From BRH-c54 sp965284565 (GTDB lineage: Bacteria > Bacteroidota > Bacteroidia > Flavobacteriales_E > Vicingaceae): DNA of 64,000 nt. The position numbers and the translations under genes are program-made. Within the stretch, counting starts at the first letter, position 1. Each line of letters starts with the position of its first letter. The stretch covers positions 2,976,001 to 3,040,000 of the forward strand of contig OZ260100.1 of NCBI GenBank assembly GCA_965284565.1, given 5' to 3'. Below are positions 35,634-44,298 of the stretch, piece by piece. Below the pieces are notes generated by a model that was not told the origin of the DNA, did no database searches, and was given only the letters and a program-made list of their open reading frames with translations.

Positions 35634-37493
35634 ATGGCAGACATTATACAACTTTTACCAGACAATGTAGCAAACCAAATTGCTGCTGGTGAAGTGGTAC
35701 AAAGACCCGCCTCTGCTGTTAAAGAGTTGTTGGAAAACGCTATTGATGCTGGTGCTACCAACATTTGTCTTTCTATAAAAGATGCTGGAAAAACCCTTAT
35801 CCAAGTAATTGATAATGGCTCTGGAATGTCGGAGACTGATGCCAGGTTGAGTTTTGAGCGTCATGCTACTTCCAAAATTAAAGTAGCTGATGATTTGTTT
35901 TGTCTTAACACCAAAGGTTTTAGAGGTGAAGCATTGGCTTCTATTGCAGCTATTGCTCATGTAGAACTAAAAACAAGAAAACAAGATGCTGAATTAGGCT
36001 CTCAACTAATTATTGAAGGTAGTGAGTTTAAAAGTCAGGAAGCTTGTAGCTGTGCTGTAGGTTCTTCTATATCGGTAAAAAACTTATTTTATAATGTACC
36101 CGCTAGAAGAAACTTTTTAAAATCTAATAGTGTGGAAACTAAACACATTATGGATGAATTTCTGAGGGTTGCACTAGTGCATCACGACATTGCTTTCAGC
36201 ATGTATAATGATGGTAACGAAGTTTATAATCTATCCACAGGAAGTTTAAGACAAAGAATTGTAGCTGTTTTTGGAGATAAATACAATACCAAGTTGGTGC
36301 CACTTTCTGAGCAGACAGACATTGTAAATATTGACGGATTTGTTACCAAACCTGAGTTTGCTAAAAAAACTAGGGGCGAGCAATTCTTCTTCGTGAATAA
36401 TAGGTTTATTAAAAGTGCTTATCTCAATCACGCTGTTCAAAATGCTTTCGACCAATTATTAAATAAAGACCAATTTCCATCTTATTTTATTAACCTACAT
36501 GTTGATCCGTCAAAAATTGACATCAACATTCACCCTACTAAAACCGAAATTAAGTTTGAAGATGAACGTTCTATCTATGCCATACTAAGAACAGCTATAA
36601 AACAAGCTCTTGGAAAAAATAATATTTCGCCCACTTTAGATTTTGAACAGGAAAAAAGTTTTGATATTCCATTAGCTAGATACAAGGAGGCAGCTAAATT
36701 GCCAACCATTAGGGTAAATCCTAATTTTAATCCTTTTGATAAAGAAAGAGAAAACTCAAAACCTACTTTTGAAAAACCAAAATCCAAAAATTGGGATAGC
36801 CTTTTTAATGAGTTTGAAAAAGATACACAAACTATTTTAGATGCTAATAATGGCAGCCCAAAATCTGAAGAAAAAAGTACCGAAGCTCAAACTTTTTCTC
36901 CTAATTGGGATGATGAAACTCAGGTTACCAAAACAACAGTGCTTCAAATTCATCAAAAATTTATTCTTACTCAACTTAATCAGAACTACTTTTTTATTGA
37001 TCAACAAAGAGCTCACGAAAGGGTTTTGTTTGAGCAGTTCTTATCACATTTAGAACAAGGTAAAGGCAATTCTCAACAATTACTTTTTCCTGAGACCATA
37101 GATTTAAGCAATTCAGATGCCGAAGTACTGAATGAAATGGCTGAAGATATTAAAAAAATTGGCTTTCAGTTTGATGCTATTGGCAGAACATCTTTTGTGA
37201 TTAATGGTGTTCCTACCAAATTTGCTAATCAAAACTTGTTGGCTACTTTTGAGCAATTTATAGAGCAATTTAAAATACAGCAAAGTACTTTTAAGTTAGT
37301 CCATTTAGAGGCTTTAGCTATGGCAATGGCTAAGAGTGCTGCAAAGAAAAATGGACAAGCGTTAACAGAACCTGAAATGCTTGGTTTAGTAGAGCAACTT
37401 TTTGCTTGCCAAATGCCTTATCACTTACCTAACGGAAAACCTATTATTATTACACTAAACATAGATGATCTTAATCATCAATTTCAATATTAA
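35634..37493 (+). CDS. mutL: DNA mismatch repair protein MutL
   Basis: 619 residues from ATG 35634 (MADIIQLLPDNVANQIAAGEVV, the usual start; a TTG 39 bases upstream adds a poor leader). The GHKL ATPase motifs are intact: ELLENAIDAGAT (31-42), DNGSGM (60-65), TSKI (79-82) and GFRGEA (95-100). In the C-terminal domain the endonuclease motif DQHAxxExxxxE reads DQQRAHERVLFE, and the zinc-site motifs (ACR-type Cys, CPHGRP) are replaced by MAKSAAK and LPNGKP. Strand-nicking activity may therefore be absent or changed. It leads a plus-strand run with the rhomboid genes 5 bp downstream. Confidence 0.97.
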   Translation: MADIIQLLPDNVANQIAAGEVVQRPASAVKELLENAIDAGATNICLSIKDAGKTLIQVIDNGSGMSETDARLSFERHATSKIKVADDLFCLNTKGFRGEALASIAAIAHVELKTRKQDAELGSQLIIEGSEFKSQEACSCAVGSSISVKNLFYNVPARRNFLKSNSVETKHIMDEFLRVALVHHDIAFSMYNDGNEVYNLSTGSLRQRIVAVFGDKYNTKLVPLSEQTDIVNIDGFVTKPEFAKKTRGEQFFFVNNRFIKSAYLNHAVQNAFDQLLNKDQFPSYFINLHVDPSKIDINIHPTKTEIKFEDERSIYAILRTAIKQALGKNNISPTLDFEQEKSFDIPLARYKEAAKLPTIRVNPNFNPFDKERENSKPTFEKPKSKNWDSLFNEFEKDTQTILDANNGSPKSEEKSTEAQTFSPNWDDETQVTKTTVLQIHQKFILTQLNQNYFFIDQQRAHERVLFEQFLSHLEQGKGNSQQLLFPETIDLSNSDAEVLNEMAEDIKKIGFQFDAIGRTSFVINGVPTKFANQNLLATFEQFIEQFKIQQSTFKLVHLEALAMAMAKSAAKKNGQALTEPEMLGLVEQLFACQMPYHLPNGKPIIITLNIDDLNHQFQY

Positions 37494-37498
37494 AACTT

Positions 37499-38236
37499 AT
37501 GTTTGAAAGCTTATTCAGAAATATACCTCCAGTTGTAAAAAACCTACTTATAATTAATGTATTGTTTTATTTAGGTACGGTTTTGTTAGAGCAACAAGGC
37601 ATTAATGTTACTGCCTATCTTGGTCTTCATTATATTGAAAGTAACCAATTCTATCCCCATCAATTAATTACCTATATGTTTATGCATGGAAGTGTAATGC
37701 ATATTTTCTTCAACATGTTTGCTGTATGGATGTTTGGTAGGGTTTTAGAACAAGTTTGGGGACCAAAACGGTTTTTAATTTACTACATGGCAACTGGAAT
37801 TGGCGCAGGAATCATTCAATTAATTGTAGCATATGTGAGATTAATTTATATAAGAGATTTATTAAGTCAAGAAGAATTAGATTACATTATAAGCAATGGA
37901 TATGAAATTTTACAAAACAGACAAAACTTTACAGAACCTCTTGCTGCCCAAGCAAATATTTTAATGAATGTAGGTACTGTTGGAGCTTCAGGAGCTGTTT
38001 TTGGAATCTTGTTAGCTTTCGGAATGTTGTTCCCAAATACCGAATTGATGTTACTCTTCCCTCCTATACCCATTAAAGCCAAATGGTTCGTAATTTTTTA
38101 TGGAATATTTGAATTGTACGCAGGTTTTGCCAACAACCCTAATGATAATGTAGCTCATTTTGCTCATTTAGGTGGAATGTTGTTTGGTTTTTTCCTTATA
38201 AAATATTGGAAGGCAGATAGAAATAAGTTTTATTAG
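37499..38236 (+). CDS. Rhomboid family intramembrane serine protease 1
   Basis: 245 residues with six hydrophobic segments. The catalytic serine is S164 in the GASGAVFG motif and the histidine H223 in AHFAHLGGMLFGF; the HxxxN-type segment HIFFNMFAVWMFG in TM2 is also present. Rhomboids cut membrane-spanning substrates inside the bilayer. An unusual insertion of about 30 mostly polar residues (IRDLLSQEELDYIISNGYEILQNRQNF) lies between TM3 and TM4. It is 5 bp after mutL and 20 bp before a second rhomboid. The substrate is unknown. Confidence 0.9.
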   Translation: MFESLFRNIPPVVKNLLIINVLFYLGTVLLEQQGINVTAYLGLHYIESNQFYPHQLITYMFMHGSVMHIFFNMFAVWMFGRVLEQVWGPKRFLIYYMATGIGAGIIQLIVAYVRLIYIRDLLSQEELDYIISNGYEILQNRQNFTEPLAAQANILMNVGTVGASGAVFGILLAFGMLFPNTELMLLFPPIPIKAKWFVIFYGIFELYAGFANNPNDNVAHFAHLGGMLFGFFLIKYWKADRNKFY

Positions 38237-38256
38237 CTTTTAAGGTAAAGAATGTC

Positions 38257-39147
38257 ATGAGTATCGTAGACGATTTAAAACAACAGTATAAAACAGGAAC
38301 TGCTTTAATAAAGTTTATTTTTATTAATGTGGTTGTCTTTGTTTTAGTTCATATTATTGGTTTGTTAATTTTCTTTTTTACAGGTGTTCCGGGAAGTAGT
38401 ATGGTAGCATCTTGGTTGGCACTACCGGCAGATTTTGGTCAGTTAATTTTAAAGCCATGGAGCATAATTACTTACATGTTTTTACACGAAGGATTTTTGC
38501 ATTTGGCTTTCAACATGCTTATTCTCTACTTTGGCGGACAAATCTTCTTACAATTTTTAGATGCTAAAAAGCTTATCGGCACTTATGTTTTAGGCGGAAT
38601 TGCTGGAGGATTATTGTTCATTATTACTTTTAATGTTTTTCCTGTATTTAAAGAAATTGTTTCGGGAGCTTTAGCTTTAGGAGCTTCTGCTTCTGTAATG
38701 GCAGTTTTAATTGCTATTGCTGCTTATGTACCCAACTACACCGTAAGGTTAATGTTTTTAGGAAACGTAAAACTAAAATACATAGCCCTGTTTTATGTTA
38801 TTATGGATATTATTAGTATTCCTCAGGGCAATTCTGGTGGACATATTGCACACTTAGGAGGAGCTTTCTTTGGTTTTTATTTTGTTTATCGTTTAAGAAG
38901 CGGCAAAGATATTACTGTAGGCATAAATCGTTTGCTGAACTACATTACACATTTATTTTCTTCTAAAAGAAAAATGAAGGTGGTGTATAAAAATCCTGGA
39001 AAAACTAAGTCTGATGTTGCATACAACACACAAAAAGCAGCTAATCAACAAAAAATTGATGCTATTTTAGATAAGATATCTAAATCGGGTTATGACAGCC
39101 TTACTAAAGAAGAAAAAGCCATTTTGTTTGATGCTAGTAAGAAGTGA
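38257..39147 (+). CDS. Rhomboid family intramembrane serine protease 2
   Basis: 296 residues: about six membrane segments in the first 210 residues and a charged cytoplasmic tail (SSKRKMKVVYKNPGKTKSD...LDKISKSGYDSLTKEEKAILFDASKK). The active-site region reads GASASV (S144) where rhomboid 1 has GASGAV, and the histidine is H199 in HIAHLGGAFFGF, so catalysis is possible with a changed GxSx neighbour. The final about 35 residues match the small helical C-terminal motif (ILDKISKSGYDSLTKEEK) seen in many Bacteroidota rhomboids. It follows rhomboid 1 directly and converges on the ZIP gene. Confidence 0.88.
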   Translation: MSIVDDLKQQYKTGTALIKFIFINVVVFVLVHIIGLLIFFFTGVPGSSMVASWLALPADFGQLILKPWSIITYMFLHEGFLHLAFNMLILYFGGQIFLQFLDAKKLIGTYVLGGIAGGLLFIITFNVFPVFKEIVSGALALGASASVMAVLIAIAAYVPNYTVRLMFLGNVKLKYIALFYVIMDIISIPQGNSGGHIAHLGGAFFGFYFVYRLRSGKDITVGINRLLNYITHLFSSKRKMKVVYKNPGKTKSDVAYNTQKAANQQKIDAILDKISKSGYDSLTKEEKAILFDASKK

Positions 39148-39161
39148 TTTGTTTTTAATTT

Positions 39162-39884
39162 CTAAAGCGTAACAATAGCCAAAATAAATCCTAAAATAAT
39201 TACCCCGAACTTTTTAAAGTTGAATTTATGATTTTCGGTAGATTCAAATAAAATGGTAGTAGAAATATGTAGAAAGACACCTACTGCCAAGGCCATTAAC
39301 ACCGTTATATCTGCTAAAAACAAACTTCCGTAATGCTGTCCTAAGTACAACCCTAGAGGTGCAGAAATAGCAAACAATATTATTCCGCTAATGGTAACCA
39401 GTTTATTCTTAACCTGAGCTAATAATAATGAAGCCAGCACAATGGCTATAGGAATTTTATGAATCACTATACCTAATAACAGAGAAGAATTTTCATGATC
39501 GTGATGGTGATGATGTTCTGGTTCTATTAATGCCATTCCTTCAACAAAAGAATGTAAGCATAAGCTAATAAATATAGCATAAGGAAATATTGATTTTGTT
39601 TCATGTGGATGGATATGAAAGTGACCATGTTCTATTCCCTTAGAAAAAACTTCTAAAAACCATTGGAAAACAAAACCAAGTAAAATAAACAGTCCTACCT
39701 GAAAAGAAGGTGCTACATATAATTCGGGAATAAGGTGTAAAAAGCAAAGTGCTAATAAATACGCACCACTAAAAGACAATAATAACTTTAGTGATAGGCC
39801 CATTTTGGGTTTTATAACAATAATTGCTCCCCCACTTAAAAAAGCTGCTAAAAAAAGAATAATGTATGTATAAGCAGTTTCCAT
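39162..39884 (-). CDS. ZIP family metal transporter
   Basis: 240 residues from ATG 39884, chosen over an in-frame TTG 18 bases upstream that overlaps the methyltransferase stop. Eight hydrophobic segments are separated by a histidine-rich loop (EPEHHHHHDHENS). The metal-binding helices carry LCFLHLIPE, HSFVEGMAL and IHKIPIAIVLASLLL, the HxxPE/HNxxEG-type signatures of ZIP transporters that bring zinc or other divalent metals into the cytoplasm. It starts 4 bp after the upstream methyltransferase gene, so the two form a unit. Confidence 0.9.
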   Translation of the reverse strand: METAYTYIILFLAAFLSGGAIIVIKPKMGLSLKLLLSFSGAYLLALCFLHLIPELYVAPSFQVGLFILLGFVFQWFLEVFSKGIEHGHFHIHPHETKSIFPYAIFISLCLHSFVEGMALIEPEHHHHHDHENSSLLLGIVIHKIPIAIVLASLLLAQVKNKLVTISGIILFAISAPLGLYLGQHYGSLFLADITVLMALAVGVFLHISTTILFESTENHKFNFKKFGVIILGFILAIVTL

Positions 39885-39888
39885 AGGT

Positions 39889-40632
39889 TTATTTTTTAGC
39901 AAAAAGTATCAGTCTGTCTGAGGTATGAATATCAAAATCGTTTAGTTGGTAATCTCCGGCAACCTTAATTAATTTTAACCCTGCAAGATTAAAGTAATTT
40001 ATAAAATCTTTTTGATAAAGGGCTTTAACTTTTTCTTCAAACCTAAATTTTCTACCTTTATCTTCAAAAGAAATCTGTTTTATGATAAATCCATCTTTAA
40101 ACTTTCGCTTAATTTTAAAAGTTAACCCATCTACTATTTTATCCTCTTTATCAACCATATTCTCAATGGCTTTTTGAGCATTTAGAAAATCTATTACCAA
40201 CACTCCATCTTGTTTCAAACTATCTGATAAAGCTTTAATGGCTAACTCATTATCCGCTTCACTATCGAAATAACCAAAGCTAGTAAATAAATTAAAAACA
40301 ATATGGTATTTATTATTAAACAAAACTTGTCTAATGTCGTTTTGATAAAAATGTAGCTTATTGTTTTCATATTGCTTGGCATGTTCAATATTATTAGCCG
40401 ACAAATCAAAAGCATCTACATTAAAACCAAGTTGATTCATATATAACGCATGCCTTCCTTTACCACAACAAGCATCTAACAAGTAATCACTATCGTTTGG
40501 TGCTAAATAGGTTACTAAGTTTTTAATAAAAAAACTAGCTTCTTCAAAATTTCTATTTTTATATAAAAGATGATAATATGGAGTATCAAACCAGGCTTCA
40601 AACCAATTTTTATTATCTATAATTTCCTCCAT
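39889..40632 (-). CDS. Class I SAM-dependent methyltransferase
   Basis: 247 residues. The SAM-binding motif I is DACCGKGRHALYMNQLG, a variant of the DxGxGxG loop in which the second glycine is Cys; motif II acid is in NVDAFDLSANNIEHA, and motif IV is VFNLFTSFGYF, followed by VLVIDFLNA. The C-terminal half (FKIKRKFKDGFIIKQISFEDKGRKFRFEEKV) is a beta-rich extension common in small-molecule methyltransferases. The substrate is unknown. It is transcribed just ahead of the ZIP transporter. Confidence 0.8.
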   Translation of the reverse strand: MEEIIDNKNWFEAWFDTPYYHLLYKNRNFEEASFFIKNLVTYLAPNDSDYLLDACCGKGRHALYMNQLGFNVDAFDLSANNIEHAKQYENNKLHFYQNDIRQVLFNNKYHIVFNLFTSFGYFDSEADNELAIKALSDSLKQDGVLVIDFLNAQKAIENMVDKEDKIVDGLTFKIKRKFKDGFIIKQISFEDKGRKFRFEEKVKALYQKDFINYFNLAGLKLIKVAGDYQLNDFDIHTSDRLILFAKK

Positions 40633-40816
40633 CTTTATAATTAAAAGGCAAAAGTATTAATCTATGTAGTAAAAAGCATTACTTTTATGCAAGATTTTAA
40701 CTTGCTGTTAATTAATGATTATAGGCTAAAAACAAGACTGTATTTCGCTGAACTATTTTTTTTCATCTATTAATGGCGTATTTTTTTACATTAAATTAAA
40801 ATAATACTAAAAAAAC

Positions 40817-40846
40817 TTGTTAAATAATTTGGATTTAATATCTTTG
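40817..40846 (+). promoter_or_regulatory. Putative promoter of the siaB-siaC pair
   Basis: TTG at 40817-40819, a spacer of 19 bases, and TATCTTTG at 40839-40846 match the Bacteroidota -33/-7 promoter. The ATG is 20 bases downstream of the -7 box. Confidence 0.6.
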
Positions 40847-40865
40847 AAATCGAAAATTTTAGTTG

Positions 40866-41444
40866 ATGGAGAACATACATGATTTTTATACTAAAATGGA
40901 GGAAGGTAATATAATGCTTTCTTTTAAGGGAGAAGTTACATCTGATTTATTAACCTCTATACTTCAAATAATGGAGTCTAAGATGGATACATTAGAAGAA
41001 CCTCCAGTTGTTAAAAAGAAAGTTTATAACATTTTAGTAGAATGTTTACAAAATCTTTACCACCATTTAGAAAATGATGACTTTGCTACACCAATAAATG
41101 AAAAGAGTGCTTTGTTTATGATAAAAAAACAAAACGATGAATACTCTATCATGACTGGTAATTACATGGTTAAAGAAAATGTTGTGCCAATGAAAAAAAG
41201 GCTAGATACTATTAATGCCATGGACAGCATGCAACTAAAAACCTACTACAAAGAAGTTTTAAATAACGGAGAAATGTCTTCTAAAGGAGGCGGTGGTTTA
41301 GGAATGATAGATATTGCTAGAAAATCAGGAAAAAAATTAGAATACCGCTTTGATGATGTTGATGACAAGCTTACATTTTTTAGTTTAAACGTAAAAGTTG
41401 CTCAAAACAGAAACAAAGAGGAAAAAGAAGAAAAAGTTAAATAA
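40866..41444 (+). CDS. siaB: SiaB family protein kinase
   Basis: 192 residues from ATG 40866, the second codon of a TTG-ATG pair. The fold is of the GHKL histidine-kinase-like ATPase type found in anti-sigma-factor kinases and SiaB (DUF6272): an N-box-like ECLQNLYHHL with N63 and a G-rich lid GGGGLGMIDIARKSG from residue 141. In Pseudomonas aeruginosa SiaB phosphorylates SiaC, and the phosphatase SiaA reverses this. The SiaC homolog follows 14 bp downstream, but no SiaA phosphatase or SiaD diguanylate cyclase is adjacent. The tail is charged (NRNKEEKEEKVK). Confidence 0.85.
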   Translation: MENIHDFYTKMEEGNIMLSFKGEVTSDLLTSILQIMESKMDTLEEPPVVKKKVYNILVECLQNLYHHLENDDFATPINEKSALFMIKKQNDEYSIMTGNYMVKENVVPMKKRLDTINAMDSMQLKTYYKEVLNNGEMSSKGGGGLGMIDIARKSGKKLEYRFDDVDDKLTFFSLNVKVAQNRNKEEKEEKVK

Positions 41445-41458
41445 ATAATAATTGAGAT

Positions 41459-41836
41459 ATGGAAATATTAATTTTAGAAGGAACACCAAAAACACCAACA
41501 ATTGAATTCAAACCAAGCGAAGGATATTTGTTATTAAGAGGAAGATCAATTCCTGAAAACTCAATTGAGTTTTACAAACCTTTAATTGAAGGTTTAGATG
41601 CCTATAATAGTAGTCCTCAGTCTAAAACAACTGTAGATATTCAATTAGAATATTTCAACACAAGTTCTTCAAAATGTGTCTTGGATGTTTTAAAGAAATT
41701 AGAAGCTATTAATGGTAATAGTGAAGTAATCATCAACTGGTATTACGAAGAAGATGATGAGGATATGTTAGAAGCAGGTGAAGATTATCAGGCTATCATT
41801 AATGTTCCTTTCAAAATGATTGAAGTAGAAGAATAA
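41459..41836 (+). CDS. siaC: SiaC family regulatory phosphoprotein (DUF1987)
   Basis: 125 residues, full length for the family. The phosphorylation segment DIQLEYFNTSSSKCVLDVL contains T68, the position phosphorylated in Pseudomonas SiaC, within the conserved YFNTSSxK motif. The fold is expected to be STAS-like. In Pseudomonas unphosphorylated SiaC binds and activates the diguanylate cyclase SiaD to control aggregation; the target here is unknown because no SiaD is nearby. A strong terminator follows 22 bp after the stop, so siaB-siaC is a closed two-gene operon. Confidence 0.9.
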   Translation: MEILILEGTPKTPTIEFKPSEGYLLLRGRSIPENSIEFYKPLIEGLDAYNSSPQSKTTVDIQLEYFNTSSSKCVLDVLKKLEAINGNSEVIINWYYEEDDEDMLEAGEDYQAIINVPFKMIEVEE

Positions 41837-41858
41837 TCTTCTTTTATCTAATTTATAT

Positions 41859-41888
41859 AAAAGCTGTCCAAATGTGACAGCTTTTTTT
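41859..41888 (+). terminator. Rho-independent terminator of siaB-siaC
   Basis: AAAAGCTGTC at 41859-41868 pairs perfectly with GACAGCTTTT at 41876-41885 around a 7-base loop, continuing into a run of seven T. It is the best terminator in the window. Confidence 0.9.
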
Positions 41889-41985
41889 ATTTATATCAAA
41901 AGGTTAATTTGTAAAAAGAATGTTTTATATTTGATTAAGTATTCCTTAAGTAACTTAATTTAAGACCTAACGAAAAAAAGCTTAA

Positions 41986-44298
41986 ATGGAAAATGATAAA
42001 ATAGCTCAACTACTAGCAAAACTAGAGCAACTTCAAAAGAAGCATCAAGACTTTAGAGAGGAAATTAACCATTTAAAAACTGAAATATCTAATCTCCGAC
42101 ACTCCAAAACTGGAGAACCATTAAACACTCCTCCAATACCTGAAATTAATATTACTAAGGAAATTAAACCAACTCCAGCACCTATCCCAAAAAAATCTGA
42201 ACCTGTTTCTCCTATAAAAGAAAAAATTAAGAAAAAAACGGACATTGAACGCTTTATTGGAGAAAACCTAATCAACAAAATAGGTATATTAATTACTATT
42301 ATTGGAGTTGCTATTGGAGCAAAATATTCCATTGATAACAATTTAATAAATCCACTAACCCGTATAATTTTAGGATATCTATTTGGTTTTGGACTTTTAG
42401 GTATTGGATTTAAGCTAAAAGAAAAATATAAAAACTATAGTGCTGTTTTATTAAGTGGCTCAATGACCATAATGTACTTTATAACCTTTGTTGCTTATAG
42501 TTTATATGGCTTAATGTCTCAAGAAATTTCATTTGGGCTAATGGTTTTATTTACCATTTTTACTGTGTTAGCTGCATTACAATACAACCTTCAGGTTATT
42601 GCTCATATTGGTTTAATTGGAGCTTATGCTGTACCATTTTTACTTAGCGATGGCTCCGGAAAAGTAATGATTTTATTTAGCTATATGACCATTATCAATA
42701 TAGGCATTCTCTATATTTCATTTAAAAAATATTGGAAACCTTTATATTATTCGGCATTTGGTTTTACCTGGCTAATATTTTTATCATGGTTTTTATTTAA
42801 GTACGAAAATGATGTACACTTTACTTTAGCCCTATCTTTCTTAACTATCTTTTTTACCATATTTTACATTACATTTTTATCTTATAAACTAATCGCTAAA
42901 GAAAAGTTTAATGCCAGCGATGTGGTTTTGTTACTTATTAATGCCTTTATTTTTTACGGTTTAGGTTATAACATCTTTACTAATAATAGCAACACCGATA
43001 ATTTACTAGGTTTATTCACTATATTTAATGCTCTTATTCATTTTATTACTGCGTTTGTTATTTACAAACAAAAACTTGCCGACAAAAACTTATTTCACTT
43101 ATTGGTTGGTTTGGTACTTACCTTCATCACCATAACTGTTCCAGTTCAATTAGATGGTAATTGGGTTTCTTTATTGTGGGCAGGTGAAGCTACTGTTTTG
43201 TTTTTAATTGGTACTCAAAACAATATAAAAACGTATCGCAACCTCTCATTTCCTGTAATGATACTTGCTTTTTTTAGTATTTTACAAGATTGGGAAAGCT
43301 ATTATTATCTATTTTCACATAACCAAATAACCGCATTTGTAAATATCCATTTTCTTACTTCATTATTATTTTCTTTTGCTTTTGGTCTCATTACTTATTT
43401 CTCATACAAAAACATTAAAAACCATTCAGAAAGTAGTAATAGTAATGTTTTTGGTAAGATGATAAAAATTTCAGCCATTTTTATATTTCTCTTTTCATTA
43501 TATTTTACACTTAGAATAGAAATTACTAATTATTGGCAGCAACTGTATAGTAGCTCAGAAATAATTCAACAAGTTGAAGGGAGTGATTACGATACAAGCA
43601 TTAATAATTATGATTTATTGAGGTTTAAATCGTTGTTTGTAATTATTTTTTCCATGTTATTTTTCTCTCTCCTAACTATTTTTAATATTAAGAAGACTAA
43701 GAATCCAATTTTAGGAGGTACTAATTTAATCCTCAACTTTTTTACAGTATTAATCTTCCTCACCCAAGGACTTTATATTCTAGGTGCATTAAGAACTTCT
43801 TACCTTTATCAAACCATGGAGTATTATGAAGCAAGTGCTTTTAACCTTTGGATAAGGTATATTGCTTATTTGTTTTTAGCACTTATTCTTTATGTAACCT
43901 ATAAAGAAATAAAACAAGCTTACATCAAAATTAAACTCTCTATTCCTTTCGAACTGATATTACACACTTGCATTTTATGGGTTGCCAGTAGTGAGTTAAT
44001 TCATTGGATGGATTATTTCAATTCTTCGCAATCGTATAAACTCGGCATAAGTATATTGTGGGGGATTTATGCTTTATTACTTATTATTTTAGGGTTAGTG
44101 AAAAAGAAAAAATATTTAAGAATAAGTGCCATAAGTTTGTTTTCAATTACGTTAATTAAGTTATTTTTCTACGATATTTCGCACTTAAATACCATAGCAA
44201 AAACAATAGTGTTTGTTTCTTTAGGTGTACTTTTATTAATCATTTCTTTCTTGTACAACAAGTATAAAACATTAATTTCTGATGAAGCCAAAAGTTAG
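41986..44298 (+). CDS. DUF2339 polytopic membrane protein
   Basis: 770 residues. The first about 85 are cytoplasmic: a coiled coil (IAQLLAKLEQLQKKHQDFREEINHLKTEISNL) then a Pro-rich linker (PAPIPKKSEPVSPIKEKIK). The characteristic DUF2339 start DIERFIGENLINKIGILITIIGVAIGAKY leads into about twenty hydrophobic segments to the end. The family is widespread in the inner membrane without established function. Its ORF overlaps the next gene by 17 bases, the same pairing of DUF2339 and DUF3999 seen in other bacteria. A TATATTTG -7-like box lies at 41926-41933. Confidence 0.85.
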   Translation: MENDKIAQLLAKLEQLQKKHQDFREEINHLKTEISNLRHSKTGEPLNTPPIPEINITKEIKPTPAPIPKKSEPVSPIKEKIKKKTDIERFIGENLINKIGILITIIGVAIGAKYSIDNNLINPLTRIILGYLFGFGLLGIGFKLKEKYKNYSAVLLSGSMTIMYFITFVAYSLYGLMSQEISFGLMVLFTIFTVLAALQYNLQVIAHIGLIGAYAVPFLLSDGSGKVMILFSYMTIINIGILYISFKKYWKPLYYSAFGFTWLIFLSWFLFKYENDVHFTLALSFLTIFFTIFYITFLSYKLIAKEKFNASDVVLLLINAFIFYGLGYNIFTNNSNTDNLLGLFTIFNALIHFITAFVIYKQKLADKNLFHLLVGLVLTFITITVPVQLDGNWVSLLWAGEATVLFLIGTQNNIKTYRNLSFPVMILAFFSILQDWESYYYLFSHNQITAFVNIHFLTSLLFSFAFGLITYFSYKNIKNHSESSNSNVFGKMIKISAIFIFLFSLYFTLRIEITNYWQQLYSSSEIIQQVEGSDYDTSINNYDLLRFKSLFVIIFSMLFFSLLTIFNIKKTKNPILGGTNLILNFFTVLIFLTQGLYILGALRTSYLYQTMEYYEASAFNLWIRYIAYLFLALILYVTYKEIKQAYIKIKLSIPFELILHTCILWVASSELIHWMDYFNSSQSYKLGISILWGIYALLLIILGLVKKKKYLRISAISLFSITLIKLFFYDISHLNTIAKTIVFVSLGVLLLIISFLYNKYKTLISDEAKS

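Noticed and set aside
37499..39147. The two rhomboid genes as a frameshifted single gene
   Set aside because: Each has six membrane segments and its own catalytic Ser and His, so they are two full proteins.
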